Positions 9,507 to 17,355 of a DNA stretch of 64,000 bases are shown piece by piece. The notes under the pieces were generated by a model. It saw only the letters and a list, made by a program, of their open reading frames with translations. It made no database searches and was not told the origin of the DNA. This DNA is from Xanthomonas sp. (GTDB taxonomy: Bacteria; Pseudomonadota; Gammaproteobacteria; Xanthomonadales; Xanthomonadaceae), in NCBI GenBank assembly GCA_018262705.1, contig JADFDQ010000002.1, positions 1 to 64,000 on the forward strand. The letters are read 5' to 3'. Numbering within the stretch: position 1 is the first letter of the stretch; the number at the start of each line of letters is the position of its first letter. The position numbers and the translations under genes are program-made.

Positions 9507-10808
9507 CTAGAAGGTCCCGCGCTGCCGCGTCCAGCCAATCCGCGCGGACGGTAGCTCGCCCTCCGGAAGATCCAACAGAACCCAGGGCAGGCGCCGAACG
9601 GGCCGGTGATGCTGAGCGTCATACAGCGCCGGGACATGGCGACCGAGGGCCACCCTCAACCCGTCGGCATAGCCCCGCGTCAAGATCCGGCGCACCAGCG
9701 CGTCCGCCAACCGCATCCCGTGGGCGTGGTCCCGGATCCGCTGCCTGAGACCGGGTTGGACGAAGGTGCGAAGCCCCGTGGAGTTCGCCACGATCGCCGC
9801 GAGCAGGCCCGCGCACCTGAGCACGGACCGGTCCAAGACCTCGGTGGACAGGTAGAGCTCGCGGCCGCCCGGGAAGGCGGGCAGCTGGCCGAAGGCCCGC
9901 CGCATGTCGCTGGCCGGCGCCGCCACTTTGGGTAGGTGCTCGCGAGGCACCATCGCGAGCATTTGGGCGCCGATGCGCTGAAAGGCGACCGACCACTCGG
10001 CCGGCAGGGCCGCCAAGGTCGGCTGAGCGCTTTCCAGTCCACTTCTAGGTCCCACCCGACCCGAGGTGAAGCGCACGCTGCGATCCAGCCCAACCCGCTC
10101 CGACAGCAAGGCCTCGGTCGTCAGAGCGCCATTGCCGAACCAGTGCAAGGCGTTCCACGCTCGATCGTCGGGCTCTTCGGGGGCGATCAGCCACGTGCGC
10201 CCGCGACTGGATGCCGCGCGTCGAAGATGGTCGTCGATCGCCGTGTGTTTGTGCCCTCGCACCGCGGCCTCGCCCTCGACGCTGGCCACGTAGTCCACCA
10301 AGTCGTGTCCGCAGCGACACCGGCCCACCGGCAGGTCGTGCTGAACGTCCACCCCCAAGGGGCGCTCGCACTTGGGACAAGCATCAATCAATGCCACGCC
10401 GTGCCACGGGCAACGATCGACGCCGGGCATCTGGAACAGCAGGCAGTGGTAGCAAGAGCGGGCGCACACAGGGCACGTTCGCAGCCGCCACGACATCTGC
10501 TCGAAGGGCAGGGCACCCCCGAAGGGCCACCACTCTTCCGGCCGCCAATAGCCCTGCTCGATGAACTCCGGCTCCGGGAAGCTGAAACGCAACGCGGCCT
10601 GCTGGGGGAGTCCGCGCGTGAGCCGAGCGAAGGCGTCATCGCCGGCGCGCAAGCTCAAGTGCAAGAAGCCGCGCAGGTCGCGCCGGTGCAGGTGGTTGAG
10701 CCGGGTGGCGCGCCAGAACACGCCGAAGCTGGAGGAGCCTTCGTAGTTTTCCCAATGCTCCCCGAGCAAGCGCGGTTCAAGCATCGGCAGGACGGTTGCG
10801 GTGTTCAT
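9507..10808 (-). CDS. tniQ: TniQ/TnsD-like target-site protein
   Basis: TniQ/TnsD proteins direct Tn5053/Tn7-type transposons to their target and recruit the AAA+ regulator. The 433-residue product has an N-terminal ESSSFGVFWRATRLN-like segment and a zinc-binding region with paired CxxC/H motifs (CPVCARSCYHCLLFQ, DRCPWHGVALIDACPKCERP, GRCRCGHDL) at about residues 110-175, arranged as in TniQ. The rest is unrecognised. The ATG at 10808 overlaps the TniB stop by one base (TGATG), so it is translationally coupled; the upstream part of the longer frame is a shadow of tniB. Confidence 0.85.
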   Translation of the reverse strand: MNTATVLPMLEPRLLGEHWENYEGSSSFGVFWRATRLNHLHRRDLRGFLHLSLRAGDDAFARLTRGLPQQAALRFSFPEPEFIEQGYWRPEEWWPFGGALPFEQMSWRLRTCPVCARSCYHCLLFQMPGVDRCPWHGVALIDACPKCERPLGVDVQHDLPVGRCRCGHDLVDYVASVEGEAAVRGHKHTAIDDHLRRAASSRGRTWLIAPEEPDDRAWNALHWFGNGALTTEALLSERVGLDRSVRFTSGRVGPRSGLESAQPTLAALPAEWSVAFQRIGAQMLAMVPREHLPKVAAPASDMRRAFGQLPAFPGGRELYLSTEVLDRSVLRCAGLLAAIVANSTGLRTFVQPGLRQRIRDHAHGMRLADALVRRILTRGYADGLRVALGRHVPALYDAQHHRPVRRLPWVLLDLPEGELPSARIGWTRQRGTF

Positions 10809-11797
10809 CAGACCCCCTGCGGCTGGTAGGTGTGGCGCGACTTCTCCAGTTCGACCAGGCCGGCGGCCTTCAGCGCGGCGATGAGCTGCTCGTCGTCGAA
10901 GGACTCGAAGCTCGGCGTGCCGGGAATGATTACCGTCAACAGGTACACGACCGTGGCTTCGAAACTCTTCATGGGCCAAGTCCAGTCGCTCGGCAGCCGC
11001 GCTTCGGCGCGCAGGTGGCTGGCGCAATCCCACAGGCGCTGCGCGTACTTGGCCAGACGAAAGCCATTGGCGAACGCGTCCGGGGCGAAGTGCTGCGTGT
11101 AGCTGATGCCGGTGCCCGGCGGCCACTCAGTACCTTCGTCGTAGCGCGTGAGCGCGTAGGCGACCTCTTCCACGCCAACCAGACCGGTGAACTCATGCTT
11201 GCGCACCAAGAAGCGGCCGGACACGTGCGGCGGGTGATCGTTGCTAGGCAGCACTTCGTTGCTGAACCCGGTGATGTCGCGCTGGTGGAAGAGCACAACG
11301 AAGAAGTAGTAGCCCGCCCGTGTCATGCGGTTGTCGAGCGTGACCAGGTGCTCGTAGTCGGCCGGCAGTAGACGCTGCGCTTCGTCCAGAAACAGGATGA
11401 TCAGGTGGGTGCCTGCGTTCTGGGCGACCTCAATGAGGCGGCCCATCAGCTGCGTGCACAGCTCGTCCGGGTTGGCTCGCGAGGGAGTGCGCACGCCCAG
11501 CAGCGTCAGCAGGCTGCGGAAGAAGCTGCTGTCGGTGCGCTTGTGCGTGTCGGGTGCATCCACGCGCAACAACGCGGCCGGGCGCTGCGCGAGCCAGAAG
11601 GGATGATCGATGAGGTAGGTGATCGATTCGGTCTTGCCGAAGCGCGCAAAGCCAAACACGCCCAAGCCGCGGTAGCCCATGTCGATGGCCGCGTTGATCG
11701 CGTCGGCGACGCGTTCGATCGAGTGGGTGGCAATCAGCGGACGAAACAGCTGCAGCAGCGGGTGCAACAGGAAGTCGAGAAGCGCATTCATGGGCAT
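10808..11797 (-). CDS. tniB: TniB/TnsC-like AAA+ transposition ATPase
   Basis: It is the ATP-dependent regulator that links target protein to transposase. The 329-residue protein has Walker A GFARFGKT (G-x4-GKT) at about 49-56 and Walker B LIILFLDEAQRL at about 132-143, with an N-terminal SIERVADAINAAIDMG helix typical of TniB. It overlaps the tniA stop by one base and the tniQ start by one base. The context (transposase upstream, TniQ downstream) confirms the role. C-terminal about 100 residues are not recognised. Confidence 0.88.
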   Translation of the reverse strand: MPMNALLDFLLHPLLQLFRPLIATHSIERVADAINAAIDMGYRGLGVFGFARFGKTESITYLIDHPFWLAQRPAALLRVDAPDTHKRTDSSFFRSLLTLLGVRTPSRANPDELCTQLMGRLIEVAQNAGTHLIILFLDEAQRLLPADYEHLVTLDNRMTRAGYYFFVVLFHQRDITGFSNEVLPSNDHPPHVSGRFLVRKHEFTGLVGVEEVAYALTRYDEGTEWPPGTGISYTQHFAPDAFANGFRLAKYAQRLWDCASHLRAEARLPSDWTWPMKSFEATVVYLLTVIIPGTPSFESFDDEQLIAALKAAGLVELEKSRHTYQPQGV

Positions 11798-13674
11798 CAG
11801 TCCTTGCGCAGAGCGAATGAGGTTCGGCCCGCGCGCGGTTGCACGGCGGGCGGCGGAGTGACAGCGGAAGCAGCGTTGCCGTTGGCGTTGGCCGGGCCTT
11901 GCTGGACCTGCAGGCGGGCGTACTGGTCGGCGACAGTACGGGCCTTGAGGGCTTCGGCGTGGGCGAAGGCGTGGTAGGCCTTGACGGCGTCGCCGGCGCC
12001 GGCGATGTCGAGCAGGCCGCGGTGACGCGCGGTGTTGATCAGCTGGCGCAGATGCAAGTCATGGGGACTTTGCTGCCACGGCGGCAGTGCCCCGAGCCTG
12101 GACCACGGCGTGTGGTCGGTAGGGTCGAGCAATACCATGTGCCTCAGGTCTTCGATGCTCAACTCGGAGGGGAAAACGTCGCCGATCCGACCCCACTGTC
12201 CATTGAGCCGCTGGCTGCGATAGATCGCATCCTTGTACTGGACGAAGGGTTGGCGCCGGGCGGCTTCATCACCACGGATGCGCACGTTGAGCCGAATCGT
12301 CGCCACGCGCAGGGCATCGCGCGCCGCTTCGGTCGCCTGCCAGGTCCAGCCCGAAGCCAGGTGCGTGTGCAGCACCGTCTTGGGTAGGCGATTGTGCAGG
12401 CCGCTGTGCGGGGTGACGTTGTGGCCCGAGGCGATCACGTCCATCAGGTCCAACATCCCTTCCCAGTGCAGCGGATGGTCTTCCGAGCGCAGGTACGAGG
12501 TCGCGACCTTCTTTTCGTTGGCGCGCGATTGTGGGTGGAAGCCGCCGGCGATGCTGCGCAGCGCGCCTTGCTCGAGGCGCCGGAAGAAGGCTTCGATGAT
12601 CGGTCGGCCCTCCGGCACGTGGGCGCGACCGAAGTTGAACACCCCCCGGAAATGATCCGCCAGGTTGGCGACGGGCAACTTCGCCAGATGCGACATCGCG
12701 TTGTCGCCCGCCGACACGATCGGACGGGCGCTGCAGCCGTGCTCGTCGAACGGCAAGCCCAGCACCGCCCCGTCGGCGTAGTGCATGTTCGGGACGATGA
12801 GTTCGCGCGGCTGCCAAGGCTTGAGCGCGTTGCAAAACAACCGCAAGACGTGGAACTGGTCGTATTCGCCCAACACCAGCAGGTAGGACAGCAGGTAGCG
12901 GCTGACGGCGCACACCATCGCCAGCAAGGTGACCTTGGTGATGCGCCGCTGCACCAGCTGGCCGTCGGGATGCGGAATGTCGAGCACCCAGTCGACGTCC
13001 TGCTTGTGAGCATCGAACTCGCACCGGTCCAAGGGCGCGAGGGTGAACAGCTGATTGAAGCGCTTGGTCGTCGGCGGCGTGGCGTCGACCTCGGCGCCAC
13101 CGGCTTCGCGACGCTGCTTGCGCACGCGCTTGTGGTAGTTGAGCAGCGCGCGGCGTCCTTCGTCGGGCTCACACAGCGGATACGCGTCTTTTTCCAACAG
13201 TGTGCGGGCCTTGGACTTGAAGCTGCCGAAGTGCCGATCGAAGGCGCGCGTCTTCGCCTTGCCGGACGGCAAGGGCCCTGTGTAGGCCAACACCAGATCC
13301 TTCAAATCCGAGTAGGCGTCGAGCAGTCGCGAGAACGAATAGGCCGCGCCCTTGGTCGGCGGCGCCACTGGTGCCGCCTCGTCGGGCGGCGGCTTGGGTA
13401 ACCGATGCCGGAACGGAATACAGGCCCGAAAGCCCAAGGGCTTCTTGTCGGTATGCTGCTGCGGCGCTTTTTCCGCATCGGTCGCGACGGTGCGCGGATC
13501 CACGCCATAGCGGGCCGCGGCCGCCCGGTACGACATGCCGCCGGCGACCGCCTGCAGCGCATCGCAACGCGACAGGTAGGACGCCCGGTATTCCTCGTCG
13601 ACGCCGTCGGCCGGCGGCCGCGGCCATGTACGCAGATCGACGCCGATGATCGCGGTCAGATCATGCCTGGCCAT
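11797..13674 (-). CDS. tniA: TniA/TnsB-like DDE transposase
   Basis: This is the strand-transferring transposase of a Tn7/Tn5053-like element. The 625-residue product has an N-terminal helix-turn-helix-like segment (CDALQAVAGGMSYRAAAARYGVDPRTVA, about 37-64) and an RNase H-fold core with D in RCEFDAHKQDVDW (about 230), D in IVSAGDNAMSHL (about 330) and E in RPIIEAFFRRLEQ (about 370): the DDE set. A mu-type beta-barrel region follows, and the last 40 residues are a low-complexity tail. It overlaps the TnsA-like gene by 14 bp and tniB by 1 bp. Confidence 0.88.
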   Translation of the reverse strand: MARHDLTAIIGVDLRTWPRPPADGVDEEYRASYLSRCDALQAVAGGMSYRAAAARYGVDPRTVATDAEKAPQQHTDKKPLGFRACIPFRHRLPKPPPDEAAPVAPPTKGAAYSFSRLLDAYSDLKDLVLAYTGPLPSGKAKTRAFDRHFGSFKSKARTLLEKDAYPLCEPDEGRRALLNYHKRVRKQRREAGGAEVDATPPTTKRFNQLFTLAPLDRCEFDAHKQDVDWVLDIPHPDGQLVQRRITKVTLLAMVCAVSRYLLSYLLVLGEYDQFHVLRLFCNALKPWQPRELIVPNMHYADGAVLGLPFDEHGCSARPIVSAGDNAMSHLAKLPVANLADHFRGVFNFGRAHVPEGRPIIEAFFRRLEQGALRSIAGGFHPQSRANEKKVATSYLRSEDHPLHWEGMLDLMDVIASGHNVTPHSGLHNRLPKTVLHTHLASGWTWQATEAARDALRVATIRLNVRIRGDEAARRQPFVQYKDAIYRSQRLNGQWGRIGDVFPSELSIEDLRHMVLLDPTDHTPWSRLGALPPWQQSPHDLHLRQLINTARHRGLLDIAGAGDAVKAYHAFAHAEALKARTVADQYARLQVQQGPANANGNAASAVTPPPAVQPRAGRTSFALRKD

Positions 13675-14344
13675 GGGCGCTTCTCCTTTCGAGCACGCTA
13701 AAGCGCGTCAGGTGCGCCGGGTCGACCAACGCCAGCTGGCCGTCGCAGACCAGGTCCACGGCGATCGCGCGCACATCCGCGGCATGGAAGCCCCGCAGCG
13801 CGTTCTCGATCTGGTCGAAGCTCGCCCGCGCGAGCGTGTCGAATCGCGCCAGCACCTGAGTGCGCAAGGCCTCGCGATTGGGCAAGGTCAGGGCGGTTTG
13901 CGCGTACGGCAGCAGTCGGTACCAGGTGCCCAGCGCGCCGGCGTCCTTCTGCAGGTCTTCCTCGAAGCAGAAATCCAACGACAGCTGCGCTCTCTGCGCC
14001 GCTTCCACCAGCTCGCGCGTGCGCCGGTACTCCCGTCGTGGCGAGCGCGGGCTTAGGGTGTCGTCGATCGCCACGACCAACCAGAAGCGCTCGCGGCCCC
14101 GCGGCTCGCGGGTCCAAAAGTCCAGTTCCACCGGCTCGCCCTGCACCTCCAGGGTGCGGGGTCGTTCGACGTAGGCCAAGGTGGTCGGATCAAACTCGAA
14201 CCGCAGCGCCAAGGCCATGCGCACGCACTCGATGAGCTCCAGGCGACGCCCCAGCTTCGGGGAGTTGAACACGTGCAGGTCGCCGCGCCTACGCTCCGAT
14301 TTGGTCAGCACGCGCGGCTCAAAGGGCAGCGAGTTATCCGCCAT
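13661..14344 (-). CDS. TnsA-like protein 1 (heteromeric transposase endonuclease subunit)
   Basis: TnsA cuts the 5' ends of Tn7-type elements so they move by cut-and-paste. The 227-residue product resembles TnsA in its N-terminal half: SPKLGRRLELIECVRMALAL, FEFDPTTLAYVERP, and LDFWT (the position of the catalytic Asp). A Glu is present in the first helix (LIEC), but the expected V-K motif after the Asp reads FWLVVAIDDT, with no lysine, so catalysis is doubtful. The C-terminal half may contact the AAA+ protein. It overlaps tniA by 14 bp and the second TnsA-like gene by 11 bp. Confidence 0.7.
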   Translation of the reverse strand: MADNSLPFEPRVLTKSERRRGDLHVFNSPKLGRRLELIECVRMALALRFEFDPTTLAYVERPRTLEVQGEPVELDFWTREPRGRERFWLVVAIDDTLSPRSPRREYRRTRELVEAAQRAQLSLDFCFEEDLQKDAGALGTWYRLLPYAQTALTLPNREALRTQVLARFDTLARASFDQIENALRGFHAADVRAIAVDLVCDGQLALVDPAHLTRFSVLERRSAHGQA

Positions 14345-15080
14345 GGGACACCTCCTGTCGCGCCGGTACGGGCCGCATGACGTGCAGCCGCAGCCGAAGC
14401 GAGTCCAGATCTACCGCGCGGCCCAGCACGCGGGCGTCGCCGTCGAGAACCATGGCCGCGACCACCGCGCGGACGCTTTCGACCGGGTAGGGCATGCGTT
14501 CAATCAGTTGTGCGAGCGTGGCGCGCGGCGTGACGTGCAGCTGCGCCTGCAACTGTTCGCGAATGGACGAGCGCGTAATCAGCGTGTCGTACGCCGGCAG
14601 GCAGGCCAGCAACTCGAGGACGGTGATCCAGTGCGCCAAGGGCGCATTGTCCTCGGGCAGCAGGTAGTGCAAGTGCAGGCCGTCTCGCGCCGCGATGGCG
14701 TCCAGCGCCTCGCGATCGCTCGCGCGCATCGCCCCGGTGCTCGCCGCGTGGGCGCCGGGACGCGGCAAGAACACGTAATGCCGTTCGACGCCGAAGTGAT
14801 CGTGCGTCCAAAACGCAATTGTGACTTGCCGATCGGGCGACAGCGCAAAGTGACCGGGCCGCTCGCGGTAAGCGACCAGCGTGGCATCGAGCTCGAAGGT
14901 CAGCGCGATCGCCAGGTGCAACAGGTCGGGCACTGTCACCGAGCGGTGATTTCGCGGCGAGTAGTAGGTAAACCGGTTGCGTCGCGCGCGCAATCGCGGC
15001 CGCGGCACGTCGGGCAAAGAGGGAAGGGGCGCACGCGGCGTCACGCCGGCGCGTTCAAAGGCGACGATGTCGAAATTCAT
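14334..15080 (-). CDS. TnsA-like protein 2, degenerate paralogue
   Basis: The 248-residue product parallels the downstream TnsA-like protein block for block: YYSPRNHRSVTVPDLLHLAIAL, FELDATLVAYRERP, then VTIAFWTHDHFGVERHYVF. Where the first copy has LDFWT this one has IAFWT, so the Asp is Ala, and the helix Glu is Asp; it is therefore probably not an active nuclease. Both share a similar C-terminal half (LPxDNAPLAHWITVLELLACLPAYDTL versus DAGALGTWYRLLPYAQTALTL). The start at 15080 is supported by GGGAG six bases upstream; an in-frame upstream start at 15110 lacks support. I infer an ancient duplication giving a heteromeric subunit. Confidence 0.6.
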   Translation of the reverse strand: MNFDIVAFERAGVTPRAPLPSLPDVPRPRLRARRNRFTYYSPRNHRSVTVPDLLHLAIALTFELDATLVAYRERPGHFALSPDRQVTIAFWTHDHFGVERHYVFLPRPGAHAASTGAMRASDREALDAIAARDGLHLHYLLPEDNAPLAHWITVLELLACLPAYDTLITRSSIREQLQAQLHVTPRATLAQLIERMPYPVESVRAVVAAMVLDGDARVLGRAVDLDSLRLRLHVMRPVPARQEVSHGG

Positions 15081-15205
15081 GACGATCTCCCGCAGGGGTG
15101 GTGCGAACACCGGCGCACGCGCGGCGCGCCGGACGCACCGGCGCGGGGCACGAGCAATGCCACGCCCGCGCCCGCCCGAGGGCGAGCGCGCGCGTCGGGC
15201 CGCGG

Positions 15206-15433
15206 TTAGTGCTTGGTGACCGGGCGCAGGCAGTACGCCAGGACGAACCCGTTCCAGGGGTCCTGATGCACGATCAACTCGTAGGCGCGGCCGCAGCGGC
15301 CGCCGAACTCGATGAGCTGGCGGTGGGTGACGGGCTCGCGCGAAGGCGGCGGGTTATCGCAAAACGGCAGCGACAGCTGATCGTCCCGCTGCGGGCGGGG
15401 GACGGAGAATTTACGCAAGTTGTAGATACGCAT
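15206..15433 (-). CDS. Small protein of unknown function in the transposition operon
   Basis: A 75-residue basic protein (MRIYNLRKFSVPRPQRD...) with two cysteines plus CGRAYELIVHQDPW; no family is recognised. It is on the same strand as the transposition genes, 125 bp before the second TnsA-like gene, with a very GC-rich spacer. The ATG at 15433 is preferred to the longer frame at 15472 because GAGGAAAT lies just upstream. It might be a regulator or accessory transposition factor, but nothing in the sequence shows this. Confidence 0.55.
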   Translation of the reverse strand: MRIYNLRKFSVPRPQRDDQLSLPFCDNPPPSREPVTHRQLIEFGGRCGRAYELIVHQDPWNGFVLAYCLRPVTKH

Positions 15434-15471
15434 GGATATTTCCTCTGGGTTTTTGGCTGCTAAAGGCAGCA

Positions 15472-15563
15472 CTTGACGAGGACCCGAGAGACGCGCATCG
15501 TGGGGCTAGCGACTCCCAACCAGTGCGTCAAGCGAACAAGACTCCCTGGCCGGAGTCTTTTTT
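15472..15563 (+). ncRNA. Candidate structured RNA ending in an intrinsic terminator
   Basis: On the plus strand, opposite the transposition operon, CTTGACG (15472-15478) pairs with CGTCAAG (15526-15532), followed at once by a strong terminator (AAGACTCC-6-base loop-GGAGTCTT, then a T-run). No plus-strand gene precedes it, so the terminator would end a short non-coding transcript. The transcript's 5' end and promoter are not visible. Alternatively the hairpin is simply part of a transposon-borne intergenic region. Confidence 0.4.
15538..15563 (+). terminator. Intrinsic terminator
   Basis: AAGACTCC (15538-15545) and GGAGTCTT (15552-15559) form a perfect 8-bp stem with a CTGGCC loop, running into six T (15558-15563). 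This is a classic Rho-independent terminator on the plus strand; the minus strand has the same hairpin but no proper T-run. Confidence 0.75.
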
Positions 15564-15645
15564 GCTTTCGGGGTTTGAAAAATCCGAATGGCATACCGCG
15601 GTGTGGGGGCAGGGCACCTCCTGTGGTTGGTAAGGGGTAAGGCGA

Positions 15646-15900
15646 TCAGCGGCGCGATTTCGGGTCGGTCGGACCCTGGTTCGCCAGCCAAGCGGCAATG
15701 TCGTGCGCCCGGGCGAACGGACCCTTGCGACCGGGAAGCTCGAACACGTCGAAAGGCACCGAGCCGCGCGCGATCGCCATGCGCAGCGCCGCCTGGGTTG
15801 GATAGCCCAGCACCTTGCGCAAGCCCGCGCTGCCGACGACGTAGCCCCAGTCGCGCACGAGCGAGTCCAGCAAGCGGGTCTCCAAGTCGGTCTCGGACAT
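15646..15900 (-). CDS. Small helix-turn-helix protein, probable regulator
   Basis: An 84-residue protein whose RKVLGYPTQAALRMAIARG and VFELPGRKGPFARAHDIAAWL segments resemble the AlpA/excisionase-type or PrtN-type winged HTH seen in mobile elements; the exact family is not certain. ATG 15900 is chosen because AAGGA sits 8 bases upstream; the longer frame to 16191 overlaps the divergent gene. It leads the minus-strand transposition operon and faces a 28-bp palindrome in its promoter, so autoregulation or control of transposition is a reasonable inference. Confidence 0.7.
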   Translation of the reverse strand: MSETDLETRLLDSLVRDWGYVVGSAGLRKVLGYPTQAALRMAIARGSVPFDVFELPGRKGPFARAHDIAAWLANQGPTDPKSRR

Positions 15901-15951
15901 GAGGCGATCCTTCGCGGAAGGGACGCGTTTATCGCGCTGGGTTCGGCGACG

Positions 15952-15996
15952 TGCAAGGTCCCCGCGCGACTTGCAAGTCGTGCGGGGCGTTGCAAG
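15952..15996. promoter_or_regulatory. Palindrome with three TGCAAG repeats between divergent genes
   Basis: A 28-bp near-perfect palindrome spans 15960-15987 (CCCCGCGCGACTTG facing CAAGTCGTGCGGGG, a single mismatched pair). TGCAAG recurs at 15952-15957, 15972-15977 and 15991-15996, spaced 20 and 19 bp, about two helical turns. It lies between the HTH gene and the divergent unknown gene, as expected for an operator; it could also be a transposase-binding array. Confidence 0.55.
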
Positions 15997-16105
15997 TGCT
16001 TGTTTGTGAAGAGGAAGTGGGGGATAGTCGCCCCGTTCGTTACGGCCAACTGTTTTTTGCCCGCTGCGATGTCTGCGCAAAACTGCGCAAACGATGGGGG
16101 TTCCG

Positions 16106-17074
16106 ATGGCGGTTCCGCGCTTCCGGAAGGACTTTGCCTCGACCTTGATGACGGCCGCGAGCGTGGACGCGCTGTTGCATCTGGACAACAAGGCCAGCGC
16201 CTATGCGTACGAAGCCGATAGTTATGGCTCGATCAAGCGCAAGCACGGACAGGGCCGAAAAACCCTGGGCTCCATGGACCGCAACCGGTCCGGCAAGATC
16301 ATCGTTTCCCCGCAACGCCTGACCGATTGGGAGAAACGACAACCTGCGGTGATTCGTGTGGCGCGCACGCCCCTATGGGAGATGTTGCGCCAGCCGCGCG
16401 AGCTTTCGGATAAAGAACTAGATGGCATGGAACCGGTCACTCAAAAGGCGTTGTTCGCCTTCCTGATCGCCTACATCGGGTTGCCTCGCCGGTCGGACGA
16501 GGCGTTGTTCTTGAACGTGTGCGCTTGCGCGCATCTCGATTCGGTCGCGGCCTTGTGGTCCCTGTCGCTCAAGGCGCAGGCGTCGGGAAACGCTGCGCTT
16601 GCGTTCGAATGCGCGCGCTATGTGCCAGCAGCCCTCGGGCTCGTGGGGGCACAGCCATTCGGTCGACGGGTGGCGCCGTTGATCTTCGCGCGCATGCGGC
16701 AGATTTTTCTCGACAAGATACGTCACGAGGGAAAAAGTCTGGACTTGGCCGGATACGATCTTGAGCGGCGGGGCGAGTCGGTGCACGCCTTGCCACCGTT
16801 GCAACTACAGCGCGAGCGTCGGGGGTACCGTTCTCGCGAGGTGCAGTGGCCCGTGTCGGAACGAGATGCCCACAACCTGGAAGTGGTGGTGGGCCCCGAG
16901 CGGAAGGAGTGGATCCACGCCAACTTGGCGCCAGTGCGCGGCATTTCCGGTCCGCGTCGGGTCTGGCGCAACCAATTAAGTCCGACCAAGCGACTGGAGC
17001 AAGAGCAAGGCTCGCTTCGGTTTAGCCCCGACGCGATCACCCGCTTCCGGCAGACGTTGCTTCAGTTTGCGTGA
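16106..17074 (+). CDS. Unknown 322-residue protein divergent from the transposition genes
   Basis: No family is recognised. The protein is basic, soluble, without membrane segments or signal peptide. It begins MAVPRFRKDFASTLMTAASV, has an alpha-helical middle (about 105-200, rich in Ala/Leu with cysteines in NVCACAHLDS), and a basic C-terminal third (LQLQRERRGYRSREVQW, RVWRNQLSPTKR). ATG 16106 follows GGGGG at 16096-16100; an ATG at 16094 is possible. It shares a promoter region with the HTH gene and is probably cargo or an accessory factor of the transposon. Confidence 0.6.
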   Translation: MAVPRFRKDFASTLMTAASVDALLHLDNKASAYAYEADSYGSIKRKHGQGRKTLGSMDRNRSGKIIVSPQRLTDWEKRQPAVIRVARTPLWEMLRQPRELSDKELDGMEPVTQKALFAFLIAYIGLPRRSDEALFLNVCACAHLDSVAALWSLSLKAQASGNAALAFECARYVPAALGLVGAQPFGRRVAPLIFARMRQIFLDKIRHEGKSLDLAGYDLERRGESVHALPPLQLQRERRGYRSREVQWPVSERDAHNLEVVVGPERKEWIHANLAPVRGISGPRRVWRNQLSPTKRLEQEQGSLRFSPDAITRFRQTLLQFA

Positions 17075-17355
17075 GCGCCTTGCGCGGCGGCAGCCCGGAT
17101 AATCAGGGTCGGAGTGAAGCGCGATGTTCCTCCAGTCCTTCCGGACTGGGCGGTTGGCTACAATACGAAAATCCCAGTTGCGTCAGGCGAACGAACCTAT
17201 CGGCCATGAGGCTATGCGGTCGGGCGTGCTTGGTCAGGAAGCCGTCGAACTGCCCGCCGACGGCAAAGCCGCTTCAAACTCGAACCCCGGTCAGGGCCCA
17301 ATGTGTGGGGCCAAATCCTGGCCGCGGCGTTTACCTACTGCTCGTGAGCGGACGC
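17075..17355. other. 281-bp gene-free spacer
   Basis: No open gene. CAGTCC-TTCC-GGACTG (17133-17148) is a 6-bp-stem hairpin without T-run downstream of the unknown gene. At 17174-17194 there is a near copy (one insertion, two substitutions) of the 20-bp motif at 15520-15539 (CCAGTGCGTCAAGCGAACAA). A TACAAT at 17159-17164 could be a -10. A transposon end may fall here, but no terminal inverted repeat was found. Confidence 0.35.

Noticed and set aside
10809-11126. Longer N-terminus for TniQ
   Set aside because: Out-of-frame overlap with tniB; ATG 10808 with one-base overlap is the coupled start.
9507-17074. CRISPR-associated transposon
   Set aside because: TniQ and TniB are present, but no cas gene or repeat-spacer array is seen in the window.
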